A stretch of 40,378 nt of DNA from an uncultured Clostridia bacterium (GTDB lineage Bacteria; Bacillota; Clostridia; Oscillospirales; SIG627): assembly GCA_947589595.1 (NCBI GenBank), contig CANQBV010000015.1:1-40378 (forward strand), read 5' to 3'. Made by a program: the position numbers and the translations under genes. Every line of letters begins with the position of its first letter. Position 1 is the stretch's first letter. The notes under the pieces are model-generated. The model saw nothing but the letters and a program-made list of their open reading frames with translations, was not told the DNA's origin and searched no databases. Shown one piece after another: positions 8,072 to 15,575 of the stretch.

Positions 8072-9265
8072 TTGAAAAACGACGACTACGTGATTTTGAA
8101 TGAAAATTCAACCGTTCTCAAGAGCGTGAAAAAAGACAGCGAGCCCGAACCGCTGCTGCCGAAAAGGCCGCGGTCCGGTAAGGGAAAAGGCAGCAAATGG
8201 AAAATTGTCCGCCGGACGCTGCTTTGCTTCGGCTCGACGGTTTTGTTTCTTTTGATCGCCGTGATTCTGACCTGTAACCTGCTGGTCAACGGGCCGAGCG
8301 AAAGTATGCGCAATATGCTGGTGCTTTCCGCGCGGCAGGCGAGCGCGACCAAGTGGATCCCGGCGCTGTTTATCGGTCGGGAAATGACGGAGCAGATCGA
8401 ACGGGACAGCAAAAAAATCATCAGCCACGTCATTCCCATGGAAGGAAGCGACCAGCCCAACCAGGGCGAGGAGGACGTGGATGAATGGAAAAACGCCATC
8501 GACGGCATTCAGTATATCCAAATCACCAAACCCACGTTTAAAGCGTATCTTTTGATCATTCGGGATCCGAGCCGCGTGTTCGTGGGCGTTTCCAGCGATT
8601 TTCATTCCGGCAAGACCGGAGCGGTGATCTTTTCGATCGCAGAAAAGTACCAGGCGATCGCCGCGATCAACGGCGGGGAATTTGCCGATCCCGGCGGTAT
8701 GGGCACCGGCGATAACCCGATGGGGATCACCTTTTCCGAAGGAGAGATCGTTTGGAACGACGGACTGACCAATCGCACCTTTATCGGCATCACCAAGGAT
8801 AACCGCATGGTAGTGAGCGAGGGAATGACCAAGGCACGCGCCGAGGCGTTGGGCATTCGCGACGGCGTTTGCTTCCAGACCGGCAATTCGCTCATTTCCA
8901 ACGACGGCACCAATATGACGCTGCACTATGCCGACGGCGACAAAGGCACCGCGCAGCGTACGGCCATCGGTCAGCGGCAGGACGGCGCGATCCTCATGCT
9001 GGTGACGGACGGCAGAACCGCTTCCTCGATCGGCGCGACGCACAACGACCTGATCGATATCATGCGCGAATACGGCGCCGTGGTGGCGGGCAAGCTGGAC
9101 GGCGGTTCCTCGGCCATGATGTATTACCGCGATTATTTTGATTTATACCATATCGACACCTCGCTTTTGGACGAATACCAGCTCAAGGGGCTTGTCAATA
9201 AATATAAAGCCTTTACGCAGCCCAGAAGAATTCCCACGTATTTTATCGTGGGGGCAAGCAGCTGA
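8072..9265 (+). CDS. Phosphodiester glycosidase family protein (NAGPA/DUF2233), membrane-anchored
   Basis: A 397-residue protein with a basic N-terminus, one membrane helix (about 52-72) and an extracellular catalytic domain. The family includes the mammalian uncovering enzyme that removes GlcNAc from phosphodiesters; bacterial members probably trim glycan phosphodiesters at the cell surface. Visible motifs are AAINGGEFAD, the QRTAIGQRQDGAILMLVTDGR strand pair and KLDGGSSAMMYY. The start is TTG at 8072, supported by GGAAAGGAGA 8 bases upstream; no closer ATG exists. A paralogue lies at 27069-27995. The next gene begins 173 bases downstream with no terminator seen, so the two may be co-transcribed. 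Confidence 0.88.
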   Translation: MKNDDYVILNENSTVLKSVKKDSEPEPLLPKRPRSGKGKGSKWKIVRRTLLCFGSTVLFLLIAVILTCNLLVNGPSESMRNMLVLSARQASATKWIPALFIGREMTEQIERDSKKIISHVIPMEGSDQPNQGEEDVDEWKNAIDGIQYIQITKPTFKAYLLIIRDPSRVFVGVSSDFHSGKTGAVIFSIAEKYQAIAAINGGEFADPGGMGTGDNPMGITFSEGEIVWNDGLTNRTFIGITKDNRMVVSEGMTKARAEALGIRDGVCFQTGNSLISNDGTNMTLHYADGDKGTAQRTAIGQRQDGAILMLVTDGRTASSIGATHNDLIDIMREYGAVVAGKLDGGSSAMMYYRDYFDLYHIDTSLLDEYQLKGLVNKYKAFTQPRRIPTYFIVGASS

Positions 9266-9438
9266 AGCCTCCGGCCGCGGCTTTTTGAGAAGGTTTCGTG
9301 CCGATCGATTACAAGGAGGCGATCGAAAACGTCGAAAAGGCCGCCGCAAGCTTCCGTAAATTTCACAGGGGATCGAAAAGTATTCCCGGGAATAACAACC
9401 CATCAGAAGAAGTTATATAGTAGGAGTAAACAGCTGAT
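9266..9438 (+). other. Intergenic stretch with a doubtful 40-codon frame
   Basis: A GTG-started frame runs 9298-9420 (begins VPIDYKEAIENVEKAAASF). AGAAGG lies 4 bases before the GTG. The translation has protein-like, helix-forming composition but no recognised family. It may be a real small gene or chance. No terminator or clear promoter is seen in this gap. Confidence 0.2.
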
Positions 9439-10596
9439 ATGGCAAAGAAAAAAACATTTTCAGAAAGACTTAAAAGCATCCCCTGGTTTTACCGTATCTA
9501 TTTTGCCGTGTTCGCGGTACTGTTTATTTTGTTGTTTGTCGGGCTTTCGGTTTTGTCGAACGTCCTGCGGGACTATGAGGCCAGCCTTCCGATCCACCGG
9601 GCGGAAGCGGCTTTTGAGCGATATTTCGCCGGCGGCGATTTTACGGAGCTTGTGCGTTTTTCTCACGCAGAAGTCTCCCGCTGGGAAAACGAAGACGACG
9701 TTGCCGCCATGATCGCGCAGGCGGCGGAAGGGAAAACCCTTAGTTTTTATGAGGTGAGCTCTGCGGAGAACGAGGCCAAATACGCGGTCGTCGCCACCGA
9801 GCCGCAGGAGGAAGAGGAGCCCGCGGAAACCACGGGCGTGCAGGTTTCCGTGCCGACGTATAAACTTGCGACGATGACGTTTCAGCAGAACAAAGAACCG
9901 GATGAGTGGGGATTTTATTCCTACGAGCTTGTGGATATTTCGCTCGACCTTACCGGCAATCAGAAAGCTGCCGCGCGGATTCCTTCGGAATATCAGCTCT
10001 ACGTCAACGGCATTGCCGTGCCGAAGGAGGAGCATGTGGAGGAAGAGGCTTCGCCTTTGAACGAGTTTCTCCCGGAGGGGGTAACGGGGATCACCTATTA
10101 CTCCTATGAATTTTCCGGCTTGTGCCAGCCGGCGGTGCTCACTTGCGCCGATGCGAGCGGAAACGCGATCGAAATGGCGGAAGAGGAAGGAGTTTCCACG
10201 GCTCCGATCCGTTACAGCGAGGAACTGAAAGAGCGCTATTCCGACTATGTGCTGAAGGGCGCCAAGGCTTATGCCGCCTGGATGCAGGCGGACGGCTCGA
10301 TCAACGACGTCGCGCCGTATTTCGATACCTCCAGCCAGTTTTACCGCAATACGCGCGCCAATCCCGGTATGTGGGTGATTGATCACGATTCCTATACCTT
10401 TGAAAACGTGTCGGCGGAGGATTTTTACGCCTATGACGACAATACCTTCTCCTGCCACATTACCATGACGCAGGTGTTGAAAAAATACGGCAAGCAGGAT
10501 TACCACGATTATCTGAACATGACCTTCTTTTTGCGGAAGGTCAACGGTCAGTTCAAAATTTACGATCGCATGATCGACAAAGGAGAAACGAAATAA
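9439..10596 (+). CDS. Unknown single-pass membrane protein with large extracellular part
   Basis: A 385-residue protein I do not recognise. A short basic N-terminus is followed by one membrane helix (about 20-42), then an acidic extracytoplasmic region. An EEEE-rich linker near residues 118-125 separates an N-terminal domain from a C-terminal domain rich in Tyr and Asp (about 265-380; ends in NMTFFLRKVNGQFKIYDRMI). Repeated NTF2-like or Mce-accessory-like folds would fit but cannot be shown from sequence alone. AGGAG lies 11 bases before the ATG. The stop overlaps the next start as TAATG, so it is translationally coupled to the PAP2 phosphatase, which suggests a shared envelope role. Confidence 0.8.
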   Translation: MAKKKTFSERLKSIPWFYRIYFAVFAVLFILLFVGLSVLSNVLRDYEASLPIHRAEAAFERYFAGGDFTELVRFSHAEVSRWENEDDVAAMIAQAAEGKTLSFYEVSSAENEAKYAVVATEPQEEEEPAETTGVQVSVPTYKLATMTFQQNKEPDEWGFYSYELVDISLDLTGNQKAAARIPSEYQLYVNGIAVPKEEHVEEEASPLNEFLPEGVTGITYYSYEFSGLCQPAVLTCADASGNAIEMAEEEGVSTAPIRYSEELKERYSDYVLKGAKAYAAWMQADGSINDVAPYFDTSSQFYRNTRANPGMWVIDHDSYTFENVSAEDFYAYDDNTFSCHITMTQVLKKYGKQDYHDYLNMTFFLRKVNGQFKIYDRMIDKGETK

Positions 10597-11159
10597 TGTG
10601 GGATGCAATCACGCAGTGGGACGTTTCGGTTCTGCACTGGATTTTGGATCATGTACATAATGCGTTTCTGGACGCTTTGATGCCGATCATTACCCTGTTC
10701 GGCGACGGCGGCATTTTCTGGATCGCCGTGGCGCTGGCGCTGATGATCTTTCGTAAAACGCGTAAGATGGGCTTTTCCATGGGACTGGCGCTTTTGATCG
10801 GGGTGATTTTGGGCAACGGCGTTTTGAAAAACGTGGTCGGCAGGATCCGCCCGTATGATTACGACCCGACGCTCGTTTCCATTTTAAAACGCCTTCCGAG
10901 CGATCTTTCCTTTCCCTCGGGGCACACGCTGGCTTCCTTTGAAGCGGCGACGGCGATTTTTATCCGCAATAAAAAGTGGGGCGTACCCGCGCTGGTTTTG
11001 GCGGTGCTGATTGCGCTTTCGCGCCTGTATGTGACGGTGCACTACCCGACCGACGTGATCGCCGGGCTTCTTTTGGGCGTTCTTTTTGCGATCGTCGCCT
11101 GCCGGGTGATCGATCTTCTGTACAAAAAATTTGAAAAACCCGCAGAGGAAACCAAGTAA
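10596..11159 (+). CDS. PAP2-family phosphatase, probable undecaprenyl-diphosphatase or lipid phosphatase
   Basis: A 187-residue integral membrane phosphatase. All three PAP2 motifs are present: KNVVGRIRP (78-86), PSGH (107-110) and [12 protein letters not shown] (142-153), giving the catalytic H110, H149 and D153. About five or six membrane helices are predicted by eye. Family members recycle undecaprenyl pyrophosphate (BcrC type) or dephosphorylate phosphatidylglycerophosphate (PgpB type); sequence alone does not decide. Its start overlaps the upstream stop by one base, and AGGAGA lies 9 bases upstream. A terminator follows at once. Confidence 0.9.
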   Translation: MWDAITQWDVSVLHWILDHVHNAFLDALMPIITLFGDGGIFWIAVALALMIFRKTRKMGFSMGLALLIGVILGNGVLKNVVGRIRPYDYDPTLVSILKRLPSDLSFPSGHTLASFEAATAIFIRNKKWGVPALVLAVLIALSRLYVTVHYPTDVIAGLLLGVLFAIVACRVIDLLYKKFEKPAEETK

Positions 11160-11187
11160 AAAGGGATTTTTGCAAAAATCCCTTTTT
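11158..11187 (+). terminator. Intrinsic terminator after the PAP2 gene
   Basis: AAAAGGGATTTTTGC pairs with CAAAAATCCCTTTT; the stem begins inside the stop codon. Confidence 0.85.
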
Positions 11188-11201
11188 ACAACCGATTTTC
11201 C

Positions 11202-11230
11202 TTGACAGAAGCGGCGCTTTTTCATACAAT
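11202..11230 (+). promoter_or_regulatory. Strong sigma-A-type promoter of guaB
   Basis: A consensus -35 TTGACA (11202-11207), a 17-base spacer and TACAAT (11225-11230). This is among the best promoters in the window. The leader is about 27 nt, too short for a guanine riboswitch. Confidence 0.9.
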
Positions 11231-11263
11231 AGAAAAAATATTTCGAAAAAGAAGGAGAAAGAA

Positions 11264-12769
11264 ATGGCTATTTACTACAACGAACCCTGCCACACCTTCA
11301 GCGAATATCTGCTGATCCCCGGGTATTCCTCTGCCGAGTGCGTGCCTGCGAACGTATCGCTCAGGACTCCTTTGGTCAAATTCAAAAAAGGGGAAGAACC
11401 GGCAATCTCTTTGAATATTCCGCTTGTTTCCGCTATTATGCAGTCTGTTTCCGGCGACCGTTTGGCGCTGGCGCTGGCGAGAGAAGGCGGGATTTCTTTT
11501 ATCTACGGCTCGCAGTCGATCGAAGACGAATCCGCCATGGTAGAGCGTGTGAAATCCTACAAGGCGGGCTTCGTGGTGAGCGATTCCAATCTTTCTCCCG
11601 AAAATACCCTGGCAGACGTAATTGAACTGACGGCGCGCACCGGGCACAATACCATTGCCATAACGCACAACGGCACGGCAAACGGTAAGCTGTGCGGGAT
11701 TGTAACAAGCCGCGATTACCGCGTCAGCCGCATGGAGCCGGATCTGAAGGTAAAGGAATTTATGACGCCGTTTGAAAACCTCATTTACGGCAAAGAGGGC
11801 ATTACCTTAAAAGAAGCCAATAACGTCATTTGGGATCACAAGCTCAATTCCCTCCCGATTCTGGACGAAGAGGGCAATTTGCTTTACATGGTGTTCCGCA
11901 AGGACTACGATACGCACAAATCCAATCCACTGGAAGCGCTCGATTCCCACAAGCGCTATCTTGTCGGCGCGGGGATCAATACGCGCGACTATGAAAAACG
12001 CGTACCGGCGCTTCTGGAGGCCGGGGCGGACGTGCTCTGTATCGATTCCTCCGAGGGCTTTTCCGAATGGCAAAAGAGAACGCTCGCCTGGATCCGCCGT
12101 GAATACGGCGACAGCGTGAAGGTCGGCGCGGGCAATGTGGTAGACCGCGAAGGCTTCCGCTTTCTGGCGGAATGCGGCGCCGATTTTATTAAGGTCGGCA
12201 TCGGCGGCGGTTCAATCTGCATTACGCGGGAACAAAAGGGCATCGGCCGCGGTCAGGCAACGGCGCTGATCGAGGTGTGCGCTGCGCGCGATGAATACTT
12301 CAACGAAACCGGCGTTTATATTCCGATCTGCTCGGATGGCGGCATTGTGCAGGATTACCACATGACCCTGGCGTTGGCAATGGGCGCCGATTTTCTGATG
12401 CTCGGCCGCTACTTTGCCCGGTTCGACGAAAGCCCCACGGCGAAGATCCATGTGAACGGTATTTACTATAAGGAATACTGGGGAGAAGGTTCCAACCGCG
12501 CTCGCAACTGGCAGCGCTACGATCTGGGCGGCGCCGCGAAGCTTTCCTTTGAAGAAGGCGTGGACTCCTACGTGCCCTATGCCGGCCCTTTGCACGACAA
12601 CGTGGCGGCTTCCTTGGCGAAGGTTTGCTCTACAATGTGCAACTGCGGCGCGCTGACGATTCCCGAATTGCAGGAAAAAGCAAAGATCACTCTGGTTTCC
12701 TCTACCAGTATTGTCGAGGGCGGCGCGCACGACGTCATCCGCAAGGAGCAGTCCGGCTTCCACTCGTAA
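11264..12769 (+). CDS. guaB: IMP dehydrogenase, divergent subtype
   Basis: A 501-residue enzyme that oxidises IMP to XMP with NAD+, the committed step to GMP. The TIM barrel is split by two CBS repeats (about 95-205). The catalytic loop reads [20 protein letters not shown] with the active Cys at 319; most bacterial enzymes have GPGSICTTR, so this belongs to a divergent branch. Further signatures are SAIMQSVSG near the N-terminus, CSDGGI, and the flap region with the RYDLGG segment. GAAGGAGAAAG precedes the ATG. It stands alone, not with guaA. A member of the palindrome family follows directly and may serve as its terminator. Confidence 0.93.
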   Translation: MAIYYNEPCHTFSEYLLIPGYSSAECVPANVSLRTPLVKFKKGEEPAISLNIPLVSAIMQSVSGDRLALALAREGGISFIYGSQSIEDESAMVERVKSYKAGFVVSDSNLSPENTLADVIELTARTGHNTIAITHNGTANGKLCGIVTSRDYRVSRMEPDLKVKEFMTPFENLIYGKEGITLKEANNVIWDHKLNSLPILDEEGNLLYMVFRKDYDTHKSNPLEALDSHKRYLVGAGINTRDYEKRVPALLEAGADVLCIDSSEGFSEWQKRTLAWIRREYGDSVKVGAGNVVDREGFRFLAECGADFIKVGIGGGSICITREQKGIGRGQATALIEVCAARDEYFNETGVYIPICSDGGIVQDYHMTLALAMGADFLMLGRYFARFDESPTAKIHVNGIYYKEYWGEGSNRARNWQRYDLGGAAKLSFEEGVDSYVPYAGPLHDNVAASLAKVCSTMCNCGALTIPELQEKAKITLVSSTSIVEGGAHDVIRKEQSGFHS

Positions 12770-12776
12770 GCGTTTC

Positions 12777-12831
12777 GTGGGACGCCGTCCCACCCCCGGT
12801 CAAGATCCTTTTCTCGAAAAGGATCTTGACC
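12777..12831. repeat. Modular palindromic repeat, copy E3
   Basis: A small stem (GTGGGAC, loop GCC, GTCCCAC) at 12777-12793, a linker of five C, then a hairpin at 12798-12831 with 16-base arms (GGTCAAGATCCTTTTC) around loop TC. Arms are perfectly complementary but unrelated in outer sequence to the other copies. It begins 8 bases after the guaB stop. Its distal arm contains the -35 box of the next promoter. Confidence 0.8.
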
Positions 12832-12853
12832 GTCCTATAATTTTGTGTAGATT
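12826..12853 (+). promoter_or_regulatory. Sigma-A-type promoter of the short HTH gene
   Basis: TTGACC (12826-12831), a 16-base spacer and TAGATT (12848-12853). The -35 lies in the arm of repeat E3, so the repeat may have supplied it. Confidence 0.5.
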
Positions 12854-12881
12854 AAATGTTATTTGCACGGGAGGCGGCAGC

Positions 12882-13028
12882 TTGGATAAAGTGGAATTGG
12901 GCAAAAGAATTCGGGAAGCAAGAAACAGCAAGGGCTTTACACAAGAAAAATTGGCGGAAATTCTCGCCACTGCTGATGGAATTTTGGTTCGCATTCCGAG
13001 CCGGGAAGTTATCGAACGTTTACGGTAA
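12882..13028 (+). CDS. Truncated XRE-family helix-turn-helix protein
   Basis: A 48-residue frame starting with TTG at 12882, behind GGGAGGCGG. It opens with LGKRIREARNSKGFTQEKLAEIL, the classic first two helices of a Cro/C1-type DNA-binding domain. The recognition helix and everything after it are replaced by ATADGILVRIPSREVIERLR and a stop. The +1 frame continues with a fragment FRAGKLSNVYGKK that vaguely resembles what usually follows, so a frameshift or deletion is likely. It has its own promoter and terminator. It is either a decaying regulator or a tiny protein; function unknown. Confidence 0.55.
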   Translation: MDKVELGKRIREARNSKGFTQEKLAEILATADGILVRIPSREVIERLR

Positions 13029-13085
13029 AAAACCAACTTGCAACTACGAGTTGTACAAAACTTTTGAAACAAGAAAGAAAAGGGA

Positions 13086-13130
13086 AAAAGCCCGAAATCT
13101 GCATTTGAAGCAAATTTCGGGCTTTTTTTT
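13086..13130 (+). terminator. Intrinsic terminator after the short HTH gene
   Basis: AAAAGCCCGAAATCTGC pairs with GCAAATTTCGGGCTTTT around ATTTGAA and is followed by TTTTCG. Confidence 0.85.
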
Positions 13131-13168
13131 CGATTTTTTCAGGAAGAAAAATTCCTCGCGTCTCTCAT

Positions 13169-13195
13169 TAAAAAACCGCCGAAAGGCGGTTTTTG
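13169..13195 (-). terminator. Intrinsic terminator of the minus-strand noncoding transcript
   Basis: AAAAACCGCC, loop TTTC, GGCGGTTTTTT on the minus strand. It has A and T runs on both sides and so may work both ways. It closes the structured stretch at 13200-13447. Confidence 0.8.
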
Positions 13196-13199
13196 TTCT

Positions 13200-13447
13200 T
13201 TCGGTTTTCATTGTCGCCGCAGGCGAATCCCGCTTGCGCAAGCAAAACCGTATACCCCGCCGCGGCCGTGTGAAAGCGAGATGAAAAACCCGGCGTCCAC
13301 CAGGGCGGTACCCGCTCCGCAAACTTCTGTGCTCCCAGCGTCGCCCTCCCGACGGGGAGGGAGGAGGTCTGCAGCCATTTGCAGAAGCAAGGTTCCAATT
13401 CAATCTTGTGGGTTTAAAACGCTTCCATCACGAGAGGGGCAGGAAAA
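13200..13447 (-). ncRNA. ssrS: Candidate 6S RNA (long imperfect hairpin)
   Basis: No convincing gene lies here, but the minus strand folds into one long interrupted hairpin, as 6S RNA does. Paired segments, given as plus-strand positions, are 13436-13440 with 13254-13258, 13429-13432 with 13267-13270, 13420-13426 with 13272-13278 (7 bp) and 13410-13415 with 13286-13291 (6 bp). Beyond an internal bubble, GCTTCTGCAAA pairs with TTTGCGGAGC (one bulge), capped by a G/C-rich hairpin near 13340-13362. 6S RNA binds RNA polymerase holoenzyme. The stretch starts right after the DUF1292 stop and ends at a terminator. RNase P, SRP and tmRNA signatures are absent. The class assignment is inference from architecture only. 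Confidence 0.5.
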
Positions 13448-13449
13448 TT

Positions 13450-13752
13450 TTAGTTCTGGGGGTTCTCCTCTTCGGAATCGTAGTCGACTTCTTCCATGAG
13501 TTCGTCGTCAAAAGCGTCGGCAACGCGGTCAAATTCTTCGTCGTCGTCCACGGTGACCAGCACTTCCTCGCCGTCTTCTACGACGCTTTTGAGAATAATG
13601 TATTCATCTTCGTCGCCGTCCACTGCGACCAGGGCAAAATAATCGTTGCCGTTCATCTGAAGTGTGCCGATAATATCGAAATCTCTTTCCACGCCTTCTT
13701 CATCGGTCAGAGTAACGCGATCGGGCTCTAAATCCTTATCATCTTCAAACAT
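13450..13752 (-). CDS. DUF1292 domain protein
   Basis: A 100-residue, very acidic soluble protein of the DUF1292 family (YrzB type in Bacillus). The core is TLTDEEGVERDFDIIGTLQMNGNDYFALV followed by DEYIILKSV and an acidic tail. The family is common in Firmicutes, often near ruvX and ireB, and its function is not established; neither neighbour is in this window. AGGAGG lies 8 bases before the ATG at 13752. The structured noncoding stretch follows within three bases of the stop. Confidence 0.9.
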   Translation of the reverse strand: MFEDDKDLEPDRVTLTDEEGVERDFDIIGTLQMNGNDYFALVAVDGDEDEYIILKSVVEDGEEVLVTVDDDEEFDRVADAFDDELMEEVDYDSEEENPQN

Positions 13753-13846
13753 CGTTCAAACCTCCTGTTTGTTTCTTCTATTGTAGTCCTAAAAGGGCGA
13801 TTCGTCAAGTGCTTTTTCCGCAGGGCGGCTCCAAGTCGGTTTGCCT

Positions 13847-15331
13847 TTATTTTTTCCCTTCGATGCAATTGAATACGTACTGCAGCATATCTTCTTTTTC
13901 AATTACCGTTTTGTGAAGCTCCTTTTTTTTCTGCAGCCCGGCAAGGTTTTTCGGGATCGGCACGCCGGTTTTGGCTTGCAGGCGGTTCATGATTTCAAAT
14001 TCATCGCCGTCGACTTCTTCTCCCAGCGCGGCGAGCACCGAAGGCGAAAACTTATACGGCGAAGCGGTGGAGAGCACCACCATCGGCGCGGCGCCGGGGT
14101 TTTCGTTTTCGTATTCGCGAGCGGCTTTGACTGCCACCGCTGTGTGCGGATCGCAGAGATAGCCGGTTTCCTCATAGGTGGCGCGGATCGCGGCGGCGGC
14201 TTCTTCATCGGTAGCGAAGCCGGCGGCAAAGTGCTCCTGCAGACGGGTGAAAAGCTGAGGCGTAACCGTATAGAAGCCGTCTTCGGAAAGTGATTTCATG
14301 TATCCGGCAACTTCCTCGGCGTTACCGTCGGAAAGCAAAAACAAAAGCCGTTCTAAATTGCTTGATACCAGAATATCCATTGAGGGGGACGTGGTTTTGT
14401 AGAACGGGCGGCGTTTGTCGTAGGTGCCGGTGCGGATAAAATCGGTCAGCACACAGTTTTGGTTAGACGCGCACAGCAGAGTTCCGACCGGGAGCCCCAT
14501 TTTTTTTGCGAAGAACCCGGCCAGAATATTGCCGAAATTGCCCGTGGGAACCGAAAAATTCACTTTCTCGCCCTTTTGAATACGGCCGCATTTTACCAGA
14601 TCGCCGTAGGCCTTGAAGTAATACACAATCTGCGGTGCGAGTCGGCCGATATTGATCGAATTCGCACTGGAAAGCCGGGCGGGTTTTCCGGCCAGAAGAT
14701 TTTTTTTCTGAACCTCGGCAAAAATTGCTTTCACGCCGGTTTGCGCGTCGTCGAAATTGCCTTTGATCGCGCAGACGAAAACGTTCTTGCCCTCCTGCGT
14801 GACCATTTGCGCCCGCTGAATGCGGCTGACGCCGCCGTCCGGATAGAACACAATGATCTTGGTGCCTTCTACGTCGTGAAAGCCCTCCAGCGCGGCCTTT
14901 CCGGTATCGCCGCTGGTGGCGGCGAGGATGACGATTTCATCCTGCACGCCGCATTTTTCGCGAGCGGCGGTGGTAAGCTGCGGCAGCATGGAAAGCGCCA
15001 CGTCCTTAAAGGCGCTGGTCGGCCCGCGGAACAGCTCCAGAATATATTCCTTCCCACAGGGCACAAGCGGGCAGAGCTCTTCCGTTTCAAATTTTCCCCG
15101 GTAGGCCTTTTCCACCAGGGTGCGCAGCTCGTCCTTCGGAAAATCATCCAGTACGGCGGCAAGCACTTCCACCGCAATTTCCCGGGTTTTCTTTTCGATT
15201 ACGCTTTCCCAGTCGAATTTCAGATGCTCGAAATCCGTCGGGATATAGAGGCCGCCGTCCGGCGCGATCCCTTCCAGAACCGCCTCCGAGGGCAGAGATT
15301 TGATTTTTTCGTTTCTCGTACTTTGAAGCAT
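13847..15331 (-). CDS. thrC: Threonine synthase
   Basis: A 494-residue PLP enzyme that converts O-phosphohomoserine to threonine, the last step of the pathway. The PLP lysine is K109 in FRGPTSAFKDVAL. Other signatures are the N-terminal STRNEKI with EGIAPDGGLYIP, AATSGDTGKAAL for phosphate binding and SVPTGNFGNILAG. The length suits the long fungal/Gram-negative-type class. I chose the ATG at 15331 (GGAAG 8 bases upstream) over an in-frame TTG at 15346. It is transcribed divergently from hom from an overlapping promoter; thrB is not in the window. No clear terminator is seen in 13753-13846. Confidence 0.95.
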   Translation of the reverse strand: MLQSTRNEKIKSLPSEAVLEGIAPDGGLYIPTDFEHLKFDWESVIEKKTREIAVEVLAAVLDDFPKDELRTLVEKAYRGKFETEELCPLVPCGKEYILELFRGPTSAFKDVALSMLPQLTTAAREKCGVQDEIVILAATSGDTGKAALEGFHDVEGTKIIVFYPDGGVSRIQRAQMVTQEGKNVFVCAIKGNFDDAQTGVKAIFAEVQKKNLLAGKPARLSSANSINIGRLAPQIVYYFKAYGDLVKCGRIQKGEKVNFSVPTGNFGNILAGFFAKKMGLPVGTLLCASNQNCVLTDFIRTGTYDKRRPFYKTTSPSMDILVSSNLERLLFLLSDGNAEEVAGYMKSLSEDGFYTVTPQLFTRLQEHFAAGFATDEEAAAAIRATYEETGYLCDPHTAVAVKAAREYENENPGAAPMVVLSTASPYKFSPSVLAALGEEVDGDEFEIMNRLQAKTGVPIPKNLAGLQKKKELHKTVIEKEDMLQYVFNCIEGKK

Positions 15332-15364
15332 AGGATTTTCTTCCAATCTTTTTTAAAATTATTC

Positions 15365-15393
15365 TTGATTTTTTTTGCATTGTGTGTTAGATT
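15365..15393 (+). promoter_or_regulatory. Promoter of hom
   Basis: TTGATT (15365-15370), a 17-base spacer and TAGATT (15388-15393). The leader would be about 175 nt and shows no recognisable T-box or leader-peptide attenuator. Confidence 0.6.
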
Positions 15394-15394
15394 A

Positions 15395-15423
15395 AGAATA
15401 CACGAAATTCGTTGAAATTACAA
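15395..15423 (-). promoter_or_regulatory. Promoter of thrC
   Basis: On the minus strand TTGTAA (15423-15418), a 17-base spacer and TATTCT (15400-15395). It directly abuts the hom promoter, and the two polymerases would face each other. Confidence 0.5.
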
Positions 15424-15575
15424 GGCTTTTTCGAATTTTTTGTGAAAAAAAAGTATTTTTATTTCAAAGACATGTGTTTTCCGGTGGAAAATACGGCGCC
15501 CGCTGCTTTTTTGCGGCCTGTATTTTCGGCAGAAGGGCGCGGGTTTTCGGCGGCAGACACGAGAAAGGATGGACA

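Noticed and set aside
11231..11263. Purine riboswitch before guaB
   Set aside because: The leader is only about 27 nt, far too short for the aptamer.
13044..13403. Minus-strand frames of 60-119 codons across the structured noncoding stretch
   Set aside because: Three overlapping frames are open, with Arg/Pro-rich composition and no ribosome sites, and all cross RNA-like helices and a terminator.
13200..13447. RNase P RNA, SRP RNA or tmRNA
   Set aside because: None of their conserved core motifs (for example GAGGAAAGTCC or GGAAGGAAGCAGCC) is present on either strand.
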